In this document: in pieces, positions 27,084-35,250 of the stretch
How the letters are laid out: each line of letters starts with the position of its first letter
How positions within the stretch are numbered: the stretch's first letter is position 1
Assembly: GCA_016292215.1 (NCBI GenBank)
Contig: JAEFBB010000012.1
Location: 1 to 51,283, forward strand
Length of the DNA stretch: 51,283 bases
Reading direction: 5' to 3'
From: Saccharofermentans sp.
GTDB lineage: Bacteria > Bacillota > Clostridia > Saccharofermentanales > Saccharofermentanaceae
The notes under the pieces: generated by a model
Seen by the model: the letters and a program-made list of their open reading frames with translations, nothing else
The model's database searches: none
Told to the model about the DNA's origin: nothing
Translations under genes and position numbers: made by a program

Positions 27084-28112
27084 TTAAAGTTTATATATTT
27101 CGTCTGCTGAAGGGGCCGGCATTTGTCTGATTTCGCCGTCTAAACCGATAGTTTTGGCGCCCTCGTCAAGATCTGTGAACTCACCGATCACGGTTGCCCT
27201 TATGCCTTCTTCGGCCAAAGCCTTGATAACACGGTCCGGTTCTGACGATGCGATCATGAGGGCTCCGGAAGAAATGAGCCTGAAAGGGTCAAGTTCAAGA
27301 GCATCACAGATGGCCTTGGAGCAGTCTGTAAGAGGGACAAGGCGCTTATCGAGAGTTACTCCGACCTTGGAGAAATCAGCCATCTCAAATGCTGCACCCT
27401 CTACACCGCCCTCTGTAACGTCGTGCATGAGGTTTACACAGGATCTCGGGAACCCCTCAAAAGTCAATGAGCTGGTCTCAGAGGCCAAAGATCCCAATAT
27501 AGTGCCTTCCTTAACGACGGAAATGAGCTGGCTATATGTCTTAGCTTCTTCTATGAATTCAGGAGTGACCTTGCCTTCGAGCTTGTCGCTGTGCTCATTT
27601 GCTGCAATGAAGCTGCCTTCAATGGCCGCAGTCTTGGTTATAAGGAGCTTATCTCCCGGCTTGGCATGTCCCAAAGGAACCGGACTTCCCTTCTCTACAA
27701 CTCCAAAAGCCGTGGAAATTACGACAAATCTGTTTACGCAGTCGGACACTTCAGTGTGACCTCCCACGATATCCACACCAAGTTTTCCTGCTTCCCTGCT
27801 GGCCTGGTCTACGATCGAGACGATCTCTTCTTCAGTTGCAGAAGGCGGCGCGATGATAACAATGAGGATTCCCGTAGGCTGAACGCCGCAGGCCGCTATG
27901 TCGTTGCAGGATACGTGGATTGCAAGAGTGCCCGATTCGCTTCCGCCTGCCGTGATAGGATCCGATGATGTGACGAGGAGATTTTCGCCGGTCTTAAGCC
28001 ATGCGCAGTCGGCACCGATCCCGGCGCCGGAAAGGGTCTTGCTTGATAGCTGCGGCAGCCTTGATAAGACAAGAGATTCAAGCTGCTCGTCTGTAAGCTT
28101 ACCTATCCTCAA
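27084..28112 (-). CDS. HypE/ThiL-like AIR-synthase family protein
   Basis: A 342-residue member of the PurM/HypE/ThiL/SelD ATP-dependent fold. The N-terminal metal/phosphate loop is GAGIGADCAWL, followed by SSDPITAGG, VSCNDIAACGVQPTGILIVI and DIVGGHTEVSD. It lacks the C-terminal Cys tail of hydrogenase HypE, and no hydrogenase genes are near. It lacks the Sec/Cys-Gly loop of SelD. It lies 26 bp after thiI and the cysteine desulfurase, suggesting a thiolation or cofactor role. The substrate is unknown. Confidence 0.8.
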   Translation of the reverse strand: MRIGKLTDEQLESLVLSRLPQLSSKTLSGAGIGADCAWLKTGENLLVTSSDPITAGGSESGTLAIHVSCNDIAACGVQPTGILIVIIAPPSATEEEIVSIVDQASREAGKLGVDIVGGHTEVSDCVNRFVVISTAFGVVEKGSPVPLGHAKPGDKLLITKTAAIEGSFIAANEHSDKLEGKVTPEFIEEAKTYSQLISVVKEGTILGSLASETSSLTFEGFPRSCVNLMHDVTEGGVEGAAFEMADFSKVGVTLDKRLVPLTDCSKAICDALELDPFRLISSGALMIASSEPDRVIKALAEEGIRATVIGEFTDLDEGAKTIGLDGEIRQMPAPSADEIYKL

Positions 28113-28138
28113 AATATTCCTCCCGGTCCTAACTAATA

Positions 28139-29341
28139 TCAGAACGGATCGATAACGATGTCTTCCGTGCCTGCGACTCCGCGCTCGACAAGATCTTCAA
28201 TGTCGAGATTCTTTTCTGCTTCGATTATATCCTCAGGATGCGGGTGTGTCTTTGGATGTTTTGCAACAAAAACAGTGCAGCAATCCTCATAAGGAAGGAT
28301 AGATGTCTCAAAAGCGCCGATATCTCTGGAAATATCGCACGTAGCCTGCTTATCCATTCCGATAAGAGGTCTTAAAACCGGCATCTTAACGACTTCATTT
28401 GTGGCAGCGATAGCTTCCATGGTCTGGGATGCGACCTGGCCCAAGCTCTCACCGGTGATAAGGCACTTGCAGTCATTCTTCTGCGCAAGGCGCTCTGCTA
28501 TCTGGAGCATTACGCGGCGCATTGTGACCGTAAGCATATCCTGGGGTGAATTCTTATAAAGATCCAGCTGGATCTGTGTAAAGTTAACGACGTGGAGCGT
28601 CATGCGTCCGGAATAACCTGATACGATCTTTGCAAGGTCAATTACCTTCTGCTTAGCCATGTCGCTCGTATAAGGATACGAGTGGAAATATACGGCATCC
28701 AAAGGCATTCCGCGGGAAGCCATCATGAAGCCTGCTACGGGGCTGTCGATACCGCCTGACAAAAGGAGCATTCCCTTGGCGCAAGTGCCAACAGGAAGGC
28801 CTCTGTGAGCCATCATCTTGCCCACATAGATATAATTTGATTCGCGGATCTCTACATTGACGATGAAGTCAGGATTCTTGACCTTTACCGTAAGCTGGGG
28901 AAACTTCTCCAAAAGCTGAAACCCAAGCTCTTCGCAGATCTCCGGTGATGTCATCGGGAAAGTCTTGTTTCCGCGCTTGCTCTCGACTTTAAAAGTCTTG
29001 AAGTCAGGATTGCGGTCAAGGAGTTCCTGTACAAAGATGAAAGCATTCTCCTTGATAGACTCGAAGTCGCCTTCGAACTTCCTTGCAAGGCTTACCGACA
29101 CGATTCCGAAGACCTGGCATACAGCCTTCATGATCTCTTCAGCCTGAGCCATGCCCTCAAAATTCGGGTTATCCTCTTCCTTAGGCTCGATCCAGATCCT
29201 GCTCTGGCTCTGATATATCTTCAGATTGCCGAATCTTTTTAATCTGTACTTGAGATTGCTCTTGAGCTGGATCTCAAAAGATCCTCTGTTAAGGCCTTTG
29301 AGGGTTATCTCACCCATTCTCGCCAAAAGGACATTTGCCAT
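28139..29341 (-). CDS. thiI: tRNA 4-thiouridine synthase ThiI
   Basis: A 400-residue tRNA sulfurtransferase making s4U8 and possibly supplying sulfur for thiazole. The N-terminal ferredoxin-like plus THUMP domains end near residue 165 (VNVEIRESNYIYVG). The PP-loop is LLSGGIDSPVAGFMM. There is no C-terminal rhodanese domain, as in Bacillus, where a dedicated cysteine desulfurase gives sulfur directly. Such a gene lies immediately upstream (10 bp), matching the thiI-nifZ pattern. Confidence 0.95.
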   Translation of the reverse strand: MANVLLARMGEITLKGLNRGSFEIQLKSNLKYRLKRFGNLKIYQSQSRIWIEPKEEDNPNFEGMAQAEEIMKAVCQVFGIVSVSLARKFEGDFESIKENAFIFVQELLDRNPDFKTFKVESKRGNKTFPMTSPEICEELGFQLLEKFPQLTVKVKNPDFIVNVEIRESNYIYVGKMMAHRGLPVGTCAKGMLLLSGGIDSPVAGFMMASRGMPLDAVYFHSYPYTSDMAKQKVIDLAKIVSGYSGRMTLHVVNFTQIQLDLYKNSPQDMLTVTMRRVMLQIAERLAQKNDCKCLITGESLGQVASQTMEAIAATNEVVKMPVLRPLIGMDKQATCDISRDIGAFETSILPYEDCCTVFVAKHPKTHPHPEDIIEAEKNLDIEDLVERGVAGTEDIVIDPF

Positions 29342-29351
29342 CTTTAATCCC

Positions 29352-30491
29352 TCACTTCACCAGAAATTGATCGTAGATCTCATCCACACATCTAATAAAC
29401 TCTTTTGCCTCTTCCATTGTATTCTCCCTGGAGAAGCTGAGTCTTACCGCATTTGCGGCAATCTTCCTGTCGACTCCGCTTTCAAGGAGGACATAAGAGA
29501 CCTTCTTGGTCTTAGCTGAGCACGCGGAAACAGTCGACACATATATATCGTAGATCTCGAGGCAATGAAGCATTGTCTCGGATTCGAATCCCTTAAAAGA
29601 AACGTTGAGGACATAAGGAAGCGCATCGTCGGGAGACAGGATTATCGCCTCTCTTGCGGCAAGCTCCTTGCGCAGATATTGATTGATCTCTTCTGCCCTT
29701 GCCCTTCCCTCTTCTATACCGGTGCTCACTTCCTTGAGCGCTGCAAGGAAAGCACCTGCAAGCACGGGGCTCTGGGTGCCGGAACGCATGCCGTCCTGTT
29801 GTCCTCCGCCTACGATGAGCGGGTCGATCCTGACGCCTTTGCGGACATACAAGACACCATTGCCCTTGACCGAATGGATCTTGTGGCCTGAGAACGAAGC
29901 CATATCAGCTCCCAGAGACGACAGGTTTACAGGCATCTTTCCCAATGCCTGGACACAGTCGAGATATATAACCGTTGAAGGCGATCTTGCCTTTATTGTT
30001 TTCGAGATGGTCTCGAAAGGAAGCACAGAGCCTGTCTCGTTGTTTACAAGCGTAAAGCAGGCCAAAGCGACATCACCTTTAGCGAGCTCTTCTTCAAGGC
30101 TCTCCATAAGGGGCTTGCCGTCTGATCCGACCTTTACATAACGGATCTCGTAACCGAGCTTTGCCAGATATTCGAGGCTCTCTAATGTAGCCTTATGCTC
30201 TGTCCTTGTGGAGATAACAGCATTGCCTGCCCTCTTGTTGCGGCTCATGTAGCCCTTGATGGCAGTATTTGCGCTCTCTGTTGCGCAGGACGTGAAAAAG
30301 ATCTCCTCGGGCCTTGCGCCGAGAAGTTCAGCTGTCTCTTTCCTGATGTCCTCGTAAAGCTCATTAGCCTTATTTCCGAGCTTGTGAAGAGCTCCCGGAT
30401 TAGCGGATAAAGAATCCTCCGTGAGTTCAACGATCTTAGCCCTTACGGCATCAGATACAAAGGTAGTTGCACTGTTATCAAAATAAATCAC
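29352..30491 (-). CDS. Cysteine desulfurase (NifS/IscS family; NifZ-like partner of ThiI)
   Basis: A 379-residue PLP enzyme that takes sulfur from cysteine. The PLP lysine is in SFSGHKIHSVKGNG, and the catalytic cysteine loop is STVSACSAKTKK. The start is a GTG at 30491 (MIYFDNSATT), which fits the family; a longer frame begins with TTG at 30527 inside the -35 box. There is no Shine-Dalgarno before the GTG. It probably feeds ThiI, 10 bp downstream. Confidence 0.93.
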   Translation of the reverse strand: MIYFDNSATTFVSDAVRAKIVELTEDSLSANPGALHKLGNKANELYEDIRKETAELLGARPEEIFFTSCATESANTAIKGYMSRNKRAGNAVISTRTEHKATLESLEYLAKLGYEIRYVKVGSDGKPLMESLEEELAKGDVALACFTLVNNETGSVLPFETISKTIKARSPSTVIYLDCVQALGKMPVNLSSLGADMASFSGHKIHSVKGNGVLYVRKGVRIDPLIVGGGQQDGMRSGTQSPVLAGAFLAALKEVSTGIEEGRARAEEINQYLRKELAAREAIILSPDDALPYVLNVSFKGFESETMLHCLEIYDIYVSTVSACSAKTKKVSYVLLESGVDRKIAANAVRLSFSRENTMEEAKEFIRCVDEIYDQFLVK

Positions 30492-30497
30492 GACGGA

Positions 30498-30527
30498 AGT
30501 ATATAATATATAGTGCAAAATATCCAA
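30498..30527 (-). promoter_or_regulatory. Promoter of the cysteine desulfurase-thiI operon (leaderless)
   Basis: Minus strand TTGGAT (30522-30527), 18-bp spacer, TATACT (30498-30503). The expected start of transcription falls on the GTG start codon at 30491, with no Shine-Dalgarno. On the plus strand the same region has a TATAAT (30502-30507) that may serve the divergent GH51 gene, though without a clear -35. Confidence 0.55.
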
Positions 30528-30548
30528 TAGTATTTAGCGGAGGGCAAA

Positions 30549-32060
30549 ATGTTCAAACTCGTAATCAACCCCAACAAAGAAAAAGGTCACATCAATCCCG
30601 AGATCCAGGGACACTTCTCAGAGCATCTCGGCAGATGCATCTATGAAGGCGTCTTCGTAGGTGAAAACTCTGATATACCCAATACAAACGGCATGCGCAA
30701 CGATGTCGTTGAAGCATTGAAAGAGATGAAGATCCCCGTTCTGCGCTGGCCGGGCGGATGCTTTGCCGACGAGTATCACTGGAAGGACGGCATCGGTCCC
30801 AAGGAATCCAGAAAGAAGATGATCAACACCAACTGGGGCGGCGTTACAGAGGATAATTCCTTCGGAACGCATGAGTTTATGGAGCTTGCCGAGCAGCTCG
30901 GCTGCAAGACATACGTCAACGGCAATATCGGAAGCGGCACTGTCCAGGAGATGAGCGAATGGGTCGAGTATATGACTTTCGACGGTGTCTCCCCTATGGC
31001 AGACCTCAGAAGAGCAAACGGCAGAGAGAAGCCCTGGACTGTAGATTATTTTGCAGTCGGCAACGAGACATGGGGCTGCGGCGGCAACATGGTGCCCGAA
31101 TACTATGCGAACCTTTACAAGCACTATCAGACTTTTGTAAAGCAGTTCAATCCCGACAAGAAGATCAAGAAGCTCGCAGTCGGCCCTACAGACAAGGACT
31201 ACAACTGGACAGAGACAATGCTCAGGGAGTGCTTCAGACAGCAGGGCACGTTCCCGCAGAACTTCGGCTATATGGACGGCCTTACCCTTCACTACTATAC
31301 TCTCCCCTACGATTGGGATCACAAGGGTTCTGCTACGAAGTTCAACGACAAAGAGTGGTACATGACACTGTCTAAGACTTTCGCCATGGAAGAATTCATC
31401 GAGAAGCATTCAGCCATCATGGACAGATACGATCCCGACTGCAGGATCGGTCTCATGGTCGATGAATGGGGAACATGGTATGACGTTGAAGAAGGTACGA
31501 ATCCGGGCTTCCTCTATCAGCAGAATACGATACGCGATGCCCTCATCGCAGGCATCAATCTCAACATCTTCAACAAGCACTGCAAGCGCGTAAAGATGGC
31601 CAACATCGCCCAGCTCGTAAACGTTCTGCAGGCCGTTATCCTCACAGAAGGCCCGAAGATGGTCAAGACTCCTACTTACTATGTCTTTAAGATGTTTAGC
31701 GCTCATCAGGACAATGAACTCCTCGAGAGCTCCATCGATACGGAGACTATCGGTCTTGAAGACGAATACAAGGTCCCGAACCTCACAGAATCCGTATCCA
31801 AGGATAAGGACGGCAAGATCCACATTACACTTACAAACCTGTCCGTCAGCGATCCTTATGAGATCGAGACTAACCTCCTCGGCAATGAAGTTAAGTCAGT
31901 CAAGGCTTCCGTTGTCACAGGCAATATCACCGATCACAATACTTTCGATGAACCCGATGTCGTTAAGGACGTTGATTTCGATGCCTTCAAGACAGACGGC
32001 GACAAGTTCACATTCAGCATTCCCGCTGCAAGCGTAATGCACATCGAAGTTACCGTATGA
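30549..32060 (+). CDS. abfA: Alpha-L-arabinofuranosidase, family GH51
   Basis: A 503-residue glycosidase releasing arabinose from arabinoxylan or arabinan oligosaccharides. The acid/base is E173 (VGNETWGCGG) and the nucleophile is E306 (MVDEWGTWY). HLGRCIYEGVFVG and RWPGGCFADEYHWKDGIGP are family blocks. A C-terminal beta-sandwich follows from about residue 380. No signal peptide is present, so it works in the cytosol on imported oligosaccharides. GGAGGG lies about 7 nt before the ATG. The stop overlaps the next gene by 4 bp. Confidence 0.95.
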   Translation: MFKLVINPNKEKGHINPEIQGHFSEHLGRCIYEGVFVGENSDIPNTNGMRNDVVEALKEMKIPVLRWPGGCFADEYHWKDGIGPKESRKKMINTNWGGVTEDNSFGTHEFMELAEQLGCKTYVNGNIGSGTVQEMSEWVEYMTFDGVSPMADLRRANGREKPWTVDYFAVGNETWGCGGNMVPEYYANLYKHYQTFVKQFNPDKKIKKLAVGPTDKDYNWTETMLRECFRQQGTFPQNFGYMDGLTLHYYTLPYDWDHKGSATKFNDKEWYMTLSKTFAMEEFIEKHSAIMDRYDPDCRIGLMVDEWGTWYDVEEGTNPGFLYQQNTIRDALIAGINLNIFNKHCKRVKMANIAQLVNVLQAVILTEGPKMVKTPTYYVFKMFSAHQDNELLESSIDTETIGLEDEYKVPNLTESVSKDKDGKIHITLTNLSVSDPYEIETNLLGNEVKSVKASVVTGNITDHNTFDEPDVVKDVDFDAFKTDGDKFTFSIPAASVMHIEVTV

Positions 32061-32302
32061 CGAAGATCTGCACAAGGTGTCTTCTTAAAGACTTCAGCAA
32101 AGAAAAATATGAGGCCATTGTTATCAATGGCCTCTCTTCACTTCCAAAAGAAGATCTTGTTGATAAAGCTGAATCCGACAGAAGGCTTTCTCTTTGCAGG
32201 AGCTGTGACAAGCTCAATCAGGGCACTTGTCTTGCCTGCGGATGCTTTGTCGAGATCAGGGCTTCACTTGTTAAAGGGAGCTGTCCTTACAGCAAGTGGT
32301 AG
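32057..32302 (+). CDS. Small Cys-rich protein (DUF6171-like)
   Basis: An 81-residue protein with zinc-ribbon-like cysteines: CTRC near the N-terminus, then CRSCDKLNQGTCLACGC and a final SCPYSKW. This matches a clostridial family of unknown role (DUF6171; recognition from memory). It starts within the abfA stop (ATGA), so it is translationally coupled to the GH51 gene. There is no signal or membrane segment. A metal-binding role is inferred. Confidence 0.82.
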   Translation: MTKICTRCLLKDFSKEKYEAIVINGLSSLPKEDLVDKAESDRRLSLCRSCDKLNQGTCLACGCFVEIRASLVKGSCPYSKW

Positions 32303-32315
32303 GAATCATCTGTGA

Positions 32316-32338
32316 ACACAGCAGTATCAAGGCTGTGT
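32316..32338. terminator. Weak hairpin between convergent genes
   Basis: ACACAGC and GCTGTGT form a 7-bp stem with a 9-nt loop at the junction of the GH51 operon and the convergent lipoprotein gene. It lacks a clear U-run. It overlaps the last codons of the lipoprotein gene. Confidence 0.4.
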
Positions 32339-33586
32339 ATATGTAGCTCTTACTCTTCCGTATGCAAGTACATTGCCTGTATTTCCGGCATGATCCGTAT
32401 TGAGTATATTAAGCTTGTCATCAATATCGCCTGTAATGTTGTCGAGCGCATATGACAATATCTCAGGCTTATCTTTGAGAGCAACTACATAAACAACGAA
32501 ATCAGTAGGTTCAGGCCTGTCCGGACCGATATACTCGGTCTTGTCAGTGTATCTGCCCCTGTCAAGGTGAGTCTCATCAACTACTACAAACCAGAAAAGA
32601 TATGTGGCGTTTGTTGCGTAATCCACCATGAAGACCGCATAACAGCCGGCGCCATCCACTGCTTCCCAGGTCAATTCCGGCGAAAGATTGCCGTACTTAA
32701 GGCCGATATCCTGATCCCAGTTGCCGCTATTTATAGTTTCAGATGTAACTTCTATCGAAGGAAGACTGTCTTTATAGACTCTGTTCTCATCGATCTCAAG
32801 ACCTAATGCCGTATCGTATTCCATCTCTTTGATCAGAACAGTATTATCACCGAAGCTTAAGATGACACTTCCATCACCCGAGCCGAGAACCAACTTCAAA
32901 ATACCATTGTCCGTCACCGAGCCTTCAGTTATCTTAACGCTCTTTTCAATAACGCCTGCCTGGCCTGCCCATGCGATCTTTGCACTCGTTCCGACAGTCG
33001 CGAAAAATCTCTCATCAGGAGTGTTCAGTCCGTTATCCATATTGAAGGCAAAGACTCCGATCTTCTTTAAGAAGCGAAAATAGAACGTGCCCGTGTCACC
33101 ATCGGGGATCTCGCCTTCGAAGAGATCTGACAAACTGTCGGGACCTAATGAATCACATTTCCAGCTTGTTCCGAGAAGGTCTGAGGTGTCGACTTCGCAG
33201 GCTGTCGTCTTCTCGTTTAAGAACTCCCAAAGGCCTGTGTTGCCGTTCTTATAAAACTCCAGGTCCTTACTTACCTTTTGAGGAAGAAGACCTCCGAGAT
33301 CACCTGCGCTGTATGTAACGCTGACGGTATCACGGGACGTATACTGCTCTCCGAATTCAGAACCCGTAATATCTTCAACATTATGAGAATTGACGGTTAC
33401 ATTTGTAACGTCTTTACCGACAGTTTCCATGATGGTACTGTCATCAACAGCAGAACCTTCAGTAATTGAAGTGCTGGCTTCAACACTTTGTTCTGTGACG
33501 TCGCCTTCAGCTTTACAACCGCTGAGGCAAATACCGGACAACAAAGAAATCACCAGCAAAACCGAAATTAACTTATATCTTTTCAT
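32327..33586 (-). CDS. Secreted lipoprotein with C-terminal PEBP (YbhB/YbcL)-like domain
   Basis: A 419-residue lipoprotein: MKRYKLISVL signal with lipobox LSGICLSGC. Residues 25-260 are an unrecognised, Thr/Ser-rich then beta-rich region. From about residue 275 the pattern LSPELTWEAVDGAGCYAVFM, FWFVVVDE, YIGPDRPEPTDFVVYVVALK matches the phosphatidylethanolamine-binding/Raf-kinase-inhibitor fold. The start at 33586 has GAGGGGG about 7 nt upstream; a longer frame begins at 33625. It is downstream of an AraC gene (110-bp gap). The ligand is unknown. Confidence 0.78.
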   Translation of the reverse strand: MKRYKLISVLLVISLLSGICLSGCKAEGDVTEQSVEASTSITEGSAVDDSTIMETVGKDVTNVTVNSHNVEDITGSEFGEQYTSRDTVSVTYSAGDLGGLLPQKVSKDLEFYKNGNTGLWEFLNEKTTACEVDTSDLLGTSWKCDSLGPDSLSDLFEGEIPDGDTGTFYFRFLKKIGVFAFNMDNGLNTPDERFFATVGTSAKIAWAGQAGVIEKSVKITEGSVTDNGILKLVLGSGDGSVILSFGDNTVLIKEMEYDTALGLEIDENRVYKDSLPSIEVTSETINSGNWDQDIGLKYGNLSPELTWEAVDGAGCYAVFMVDYATNATYLFWFVVVDETHLDRGRYTDKTEYIGPDRPEPTDFVVYVVALKDKPEILSYALDNITGDIDDKLNILNTDHAGNTGNVLAYGRVRATYTQP

Positions 33587-33696
33587 AAGCGAACCCCCTC
33601 TCGCACAAAAAGCTAATTCGTACAAAGAGAGTCTATAACACTCGGTTCAAGAGAATTAGAAATATCTACACTTATACTAGTAAAATCTGCACGATC

Positions 33697-34599
33697 TTAC
33701 GGATATCTGTATTTTGTAGGCGTCTTCCCGGTCTTGCTCTTAAAGACCTTAGTGAAATAGTTCGGGTCAGGAAAGCCAACGCGTGCGCCTATCTCTCCTA
33801 CCGGTAATTCGGTTTTACTGAGAAGTATCATGGCAAGATCCATCCTGAGCTTTAGCAGATAATTAAGGCACGTCATCGAAGCCTGTTTTTCAAATATAGC
33901 GTTCAACTTATTGCGGTTGATCGCAAACTGCTTAGTGAGCATATCCAATGTGATCGGCTCGCTTAAGTTCTGCTCTAAGTACTCAGCAATCTCAGCAAAT
34001 TTCTCCTGCTCATAAGTCTCTTCGTTTTCTTCCATATCAGGACTGATGAGGAAGTACGAATACACGATAAAATGCAATATTTCCATAAGGAAAGACCTGC
34101 TCCTGCATGGCCAGAAACCGTCTTTTTGGCCTTTGAGCTGATTATCCATTGAGATATAGAGACCTTTAATGTGCTTAAACCCGGTCATAGGAAGCGGAAT
34201 TATTTGGTGTGCCCTGTCTTCCCTGAACGCAAAATCCCTGATGAGCAGATAGTCCTGATAGATGACCTGGCCAATCGTTTTTTCAAACTCGCCCGAATCG
34301 ATACGTTCATATGTAAATTCATCACGGATGACCGTAGGATCAAAGAAAGTAACATATGCCTTAATGGACTTAACGATCTTGTAAGAGATCTTATCTTTCT
34401 GGGACAAAAGGATAATGGCAGGTGCCTTTACTTCACTCGTAATGCCGTCTGATTCAAGCAGGATACAGCCCTTCTCAAGGATAACTATCTTATATCTGTC
34501 ATCAGCATTGATATACTCCGGCAGCACATCGTACATGTCGCAATATATGTCGAGGATCCTGTCCCAACCGTCCCAGTGGCACTCGGTGCAAAGCTTCAT
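33697..34599 (-). CDS. AraC-family transcriptional regulator
   Basis: A 300-residue regulator. Residues 1-190 form a sensory domain of no clear subtype, with a WDRILDIYCDMYDVLPEYIN start. Residues 205-300 are the double helix-turn-helix (LDMLTKQFAINRNKLNAIFE and VGEIGARVGFPDPNYFTKVF, then KTGKTPTKYR). Its own promoter has a cre-like operator. Sugar-related neighbours (GH51, GH10 nearby) suggest pentose/xylan control, but this is inference. The start at 34599 has GGAG about 9 nt upstream. Confidence 0.9.
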   Translation of the reverse strand: MKLCTECHWDGWDRILDIYCDMYDVLPEYINADDRYKIVILEKGCILLESDGITSEVKAPAIILLSQKDKISYKIVKSIKAYVTFFDPTVIRDEFTYERIDSGEFEKTIGQVIYQDYLLIRDFAFREDRAHQIIPLPMTGFKHIKGLYISMDNQLKGQKDGFWPCRSRSFLMEILHFIVYSYFLISPDMEENEETYEQEKFAEIAEYLEQNLSEPITLDMLTKQFAINRNKLNAIFEKQASMTCLNYLLKLRMDLAMILLSKTELPVGEIGARVGFPDPNYFTKVFKSKTGKTPTKYRYP

Positions 34600-34633
34600 C
34601 AGCAGTCACTCCAAATAAAGAATTATTGATAAC

Positions 34634-34662
34634 ATTATGCAGTGTGAAAGCGCTTTTATCAA
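34634..34662 (-). promoter_or_regulatory. AraC-gene promoter
   Basis: Minus strand TTGATA (34657-34662), a 17-bp spacer, CATAAT (34634-34639). Transcription would start near 34627, about 28 nt before the ATG. Confidence 0.7.
34645..34658. promoter_or_regulatory. cre-like catabolite repression operator
   Basis: TGAAAGCGCTTTTA matches the CcpA/LacI-family cre consensus (TGNAARCGNWWNCA), with a symmetrical AAAGCGCTTT core. It sits in the spacer between -35 and -10 of the AraC-gene promoter, where binding would block RNA polymerase. Confidence 0.65.
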
Positions 34663-34670
34663 ACAATAAA

Positions 34671-34696
34671 TAAGAGCCTGCGTTTGCAGGCTCTTA
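34671..34696 (-). terminator. Rho-independent terminator of the DUF1508 gene
   Basis: A perfect 11-bp stem (TAAGAGCCTGC with its complement) and a GTTT loop, followed on the minus strand by a T-rich TTTATTGTTTG. It is 26 bp after the DUF1508 stop. Confidence 0.9.
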
Positions 34697-34721
34697 CGTA
34701 ATTATCTGCTTATGTCGATCC

Positions 34722-35090
34722 TTACTTCTCTTCGATCTTAGCAGCAGGAGCGTTCTTCTTAACGGAAGCAACACCCTTAAGGCAGCTGTCAACCTTGGAA
34801 TAGCCTTCACTTGTAGCGATGATCTGGCCGTTCTTAGCCTTTAAGCGGAAGCGGAATTCACCCTTCTTGTCCTTATAGACTTCGAACTTAGGATTTACTT
34901 CAGCCTTAAAATCCTTTTCCGTTTGGTTTTCGATATTAGCGACCGGCGCATTAGCTGCTACGGAAGCAATACCATTCTTGGCAGTTGCTACAGATTTGTA
35001 AACCTGGCTGGAAGCAATAGTCTCTCCATTGCTGGCAACAAGATTGAATTTGAAGCCTGTCTTAGCTGCTGATAATACAAATTTTGCCAT
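34722..35090 (-). CDS. DUF1508 (YegP-like) tandem-repeat protein
   Basis: A 122-residue cytosolic protein of two DUF1508 repeats: KFNLVASNGETIASSQVYKS and FRFRLKAKNGQIIATSEGYS, each followed by a KNGIASV/LKGVASV and NAPVA/NAPAA end. The function of this family is not established. An AGGAGG precedes the ATG. It is monocistronic, with its own promoter and terminator. Confidence 0.92.
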   Translation of the reverse strand: MAKFVLSAAKTGFKFNLVASNGETIASSQVYKSVATAKNGIASVAANAPVANIENQTEKDFKAEVNPKFEVYKDKKGEFRFRLKAKNGQIIATSEGYSKVDSCLKGVASVKKNAPAAKIEEK

Positions 35091-35138
35091 AAAAAACCTC
35101 CTGAATAAAAAGATTATTGTTTTTATAAAACTATTTTA

Positions 35139-35167
35139 ATCATAGCAAAACGAGCCGCTTAGAACAA
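35139..35167 (-). promoter_or_regulatory. Promoter of the DUF1508 gene
   Basis: Minus strand TTGTTC (35162-35167), a 17-bp spacer, TATGAT (35139-35144). The leader would be about 40 nt and holds only the AGGAGG site. Confidence 0.68.
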
Positions 35168-35197
35168 CATATAATTTTATTTCAGATGCAATAAATT

Positions 35198-35229
35198 AAG
35201 GCTTCCCGTGAATCTTCACGAAAAGCCTT
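35198..35229 (-). terminator. Terminator-like hairpin beside the duplicated tRNA end
   Basis: In minus-strand RNA, AAGGCTTTTCGTGAA pairs along 15 positions (with G-U pairs) around a 2-nt loop. It stands 6 bp from the duplicated tRNA 3' end and resembles the terminator of the intact tRNA-Leu at 36326-36357, in sequence as well as position. Confidence 0.7.
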
Positions 35230-35235
35230 TGACCT

Positions 35236-35250
35236 TGGTGCAGATGGCGG
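35236..35250 (-). repeat. Duplicated tRNA-Leu 3' end (att-like site, left)
   Basis: The 15 bp TGGTGCAGATGGCGG is identical to the CCA end and acceptor/T-stem edge of tRNA-Leu at 36364-36378, in the same orientation. Similarity continues into the hairpin on the left but stops abruptly on the right, as expected of an attachment-site duplication. Confidence 0.7.

Noticed and set aside
27084..28112. Selenophosphate synthetase or hydrogenase maturation HypE
   Set aside because: It lacks the SelD Cys/Sec loop and the HypE C-terminal Cys, and no selenium or hydrogenase genes are present.
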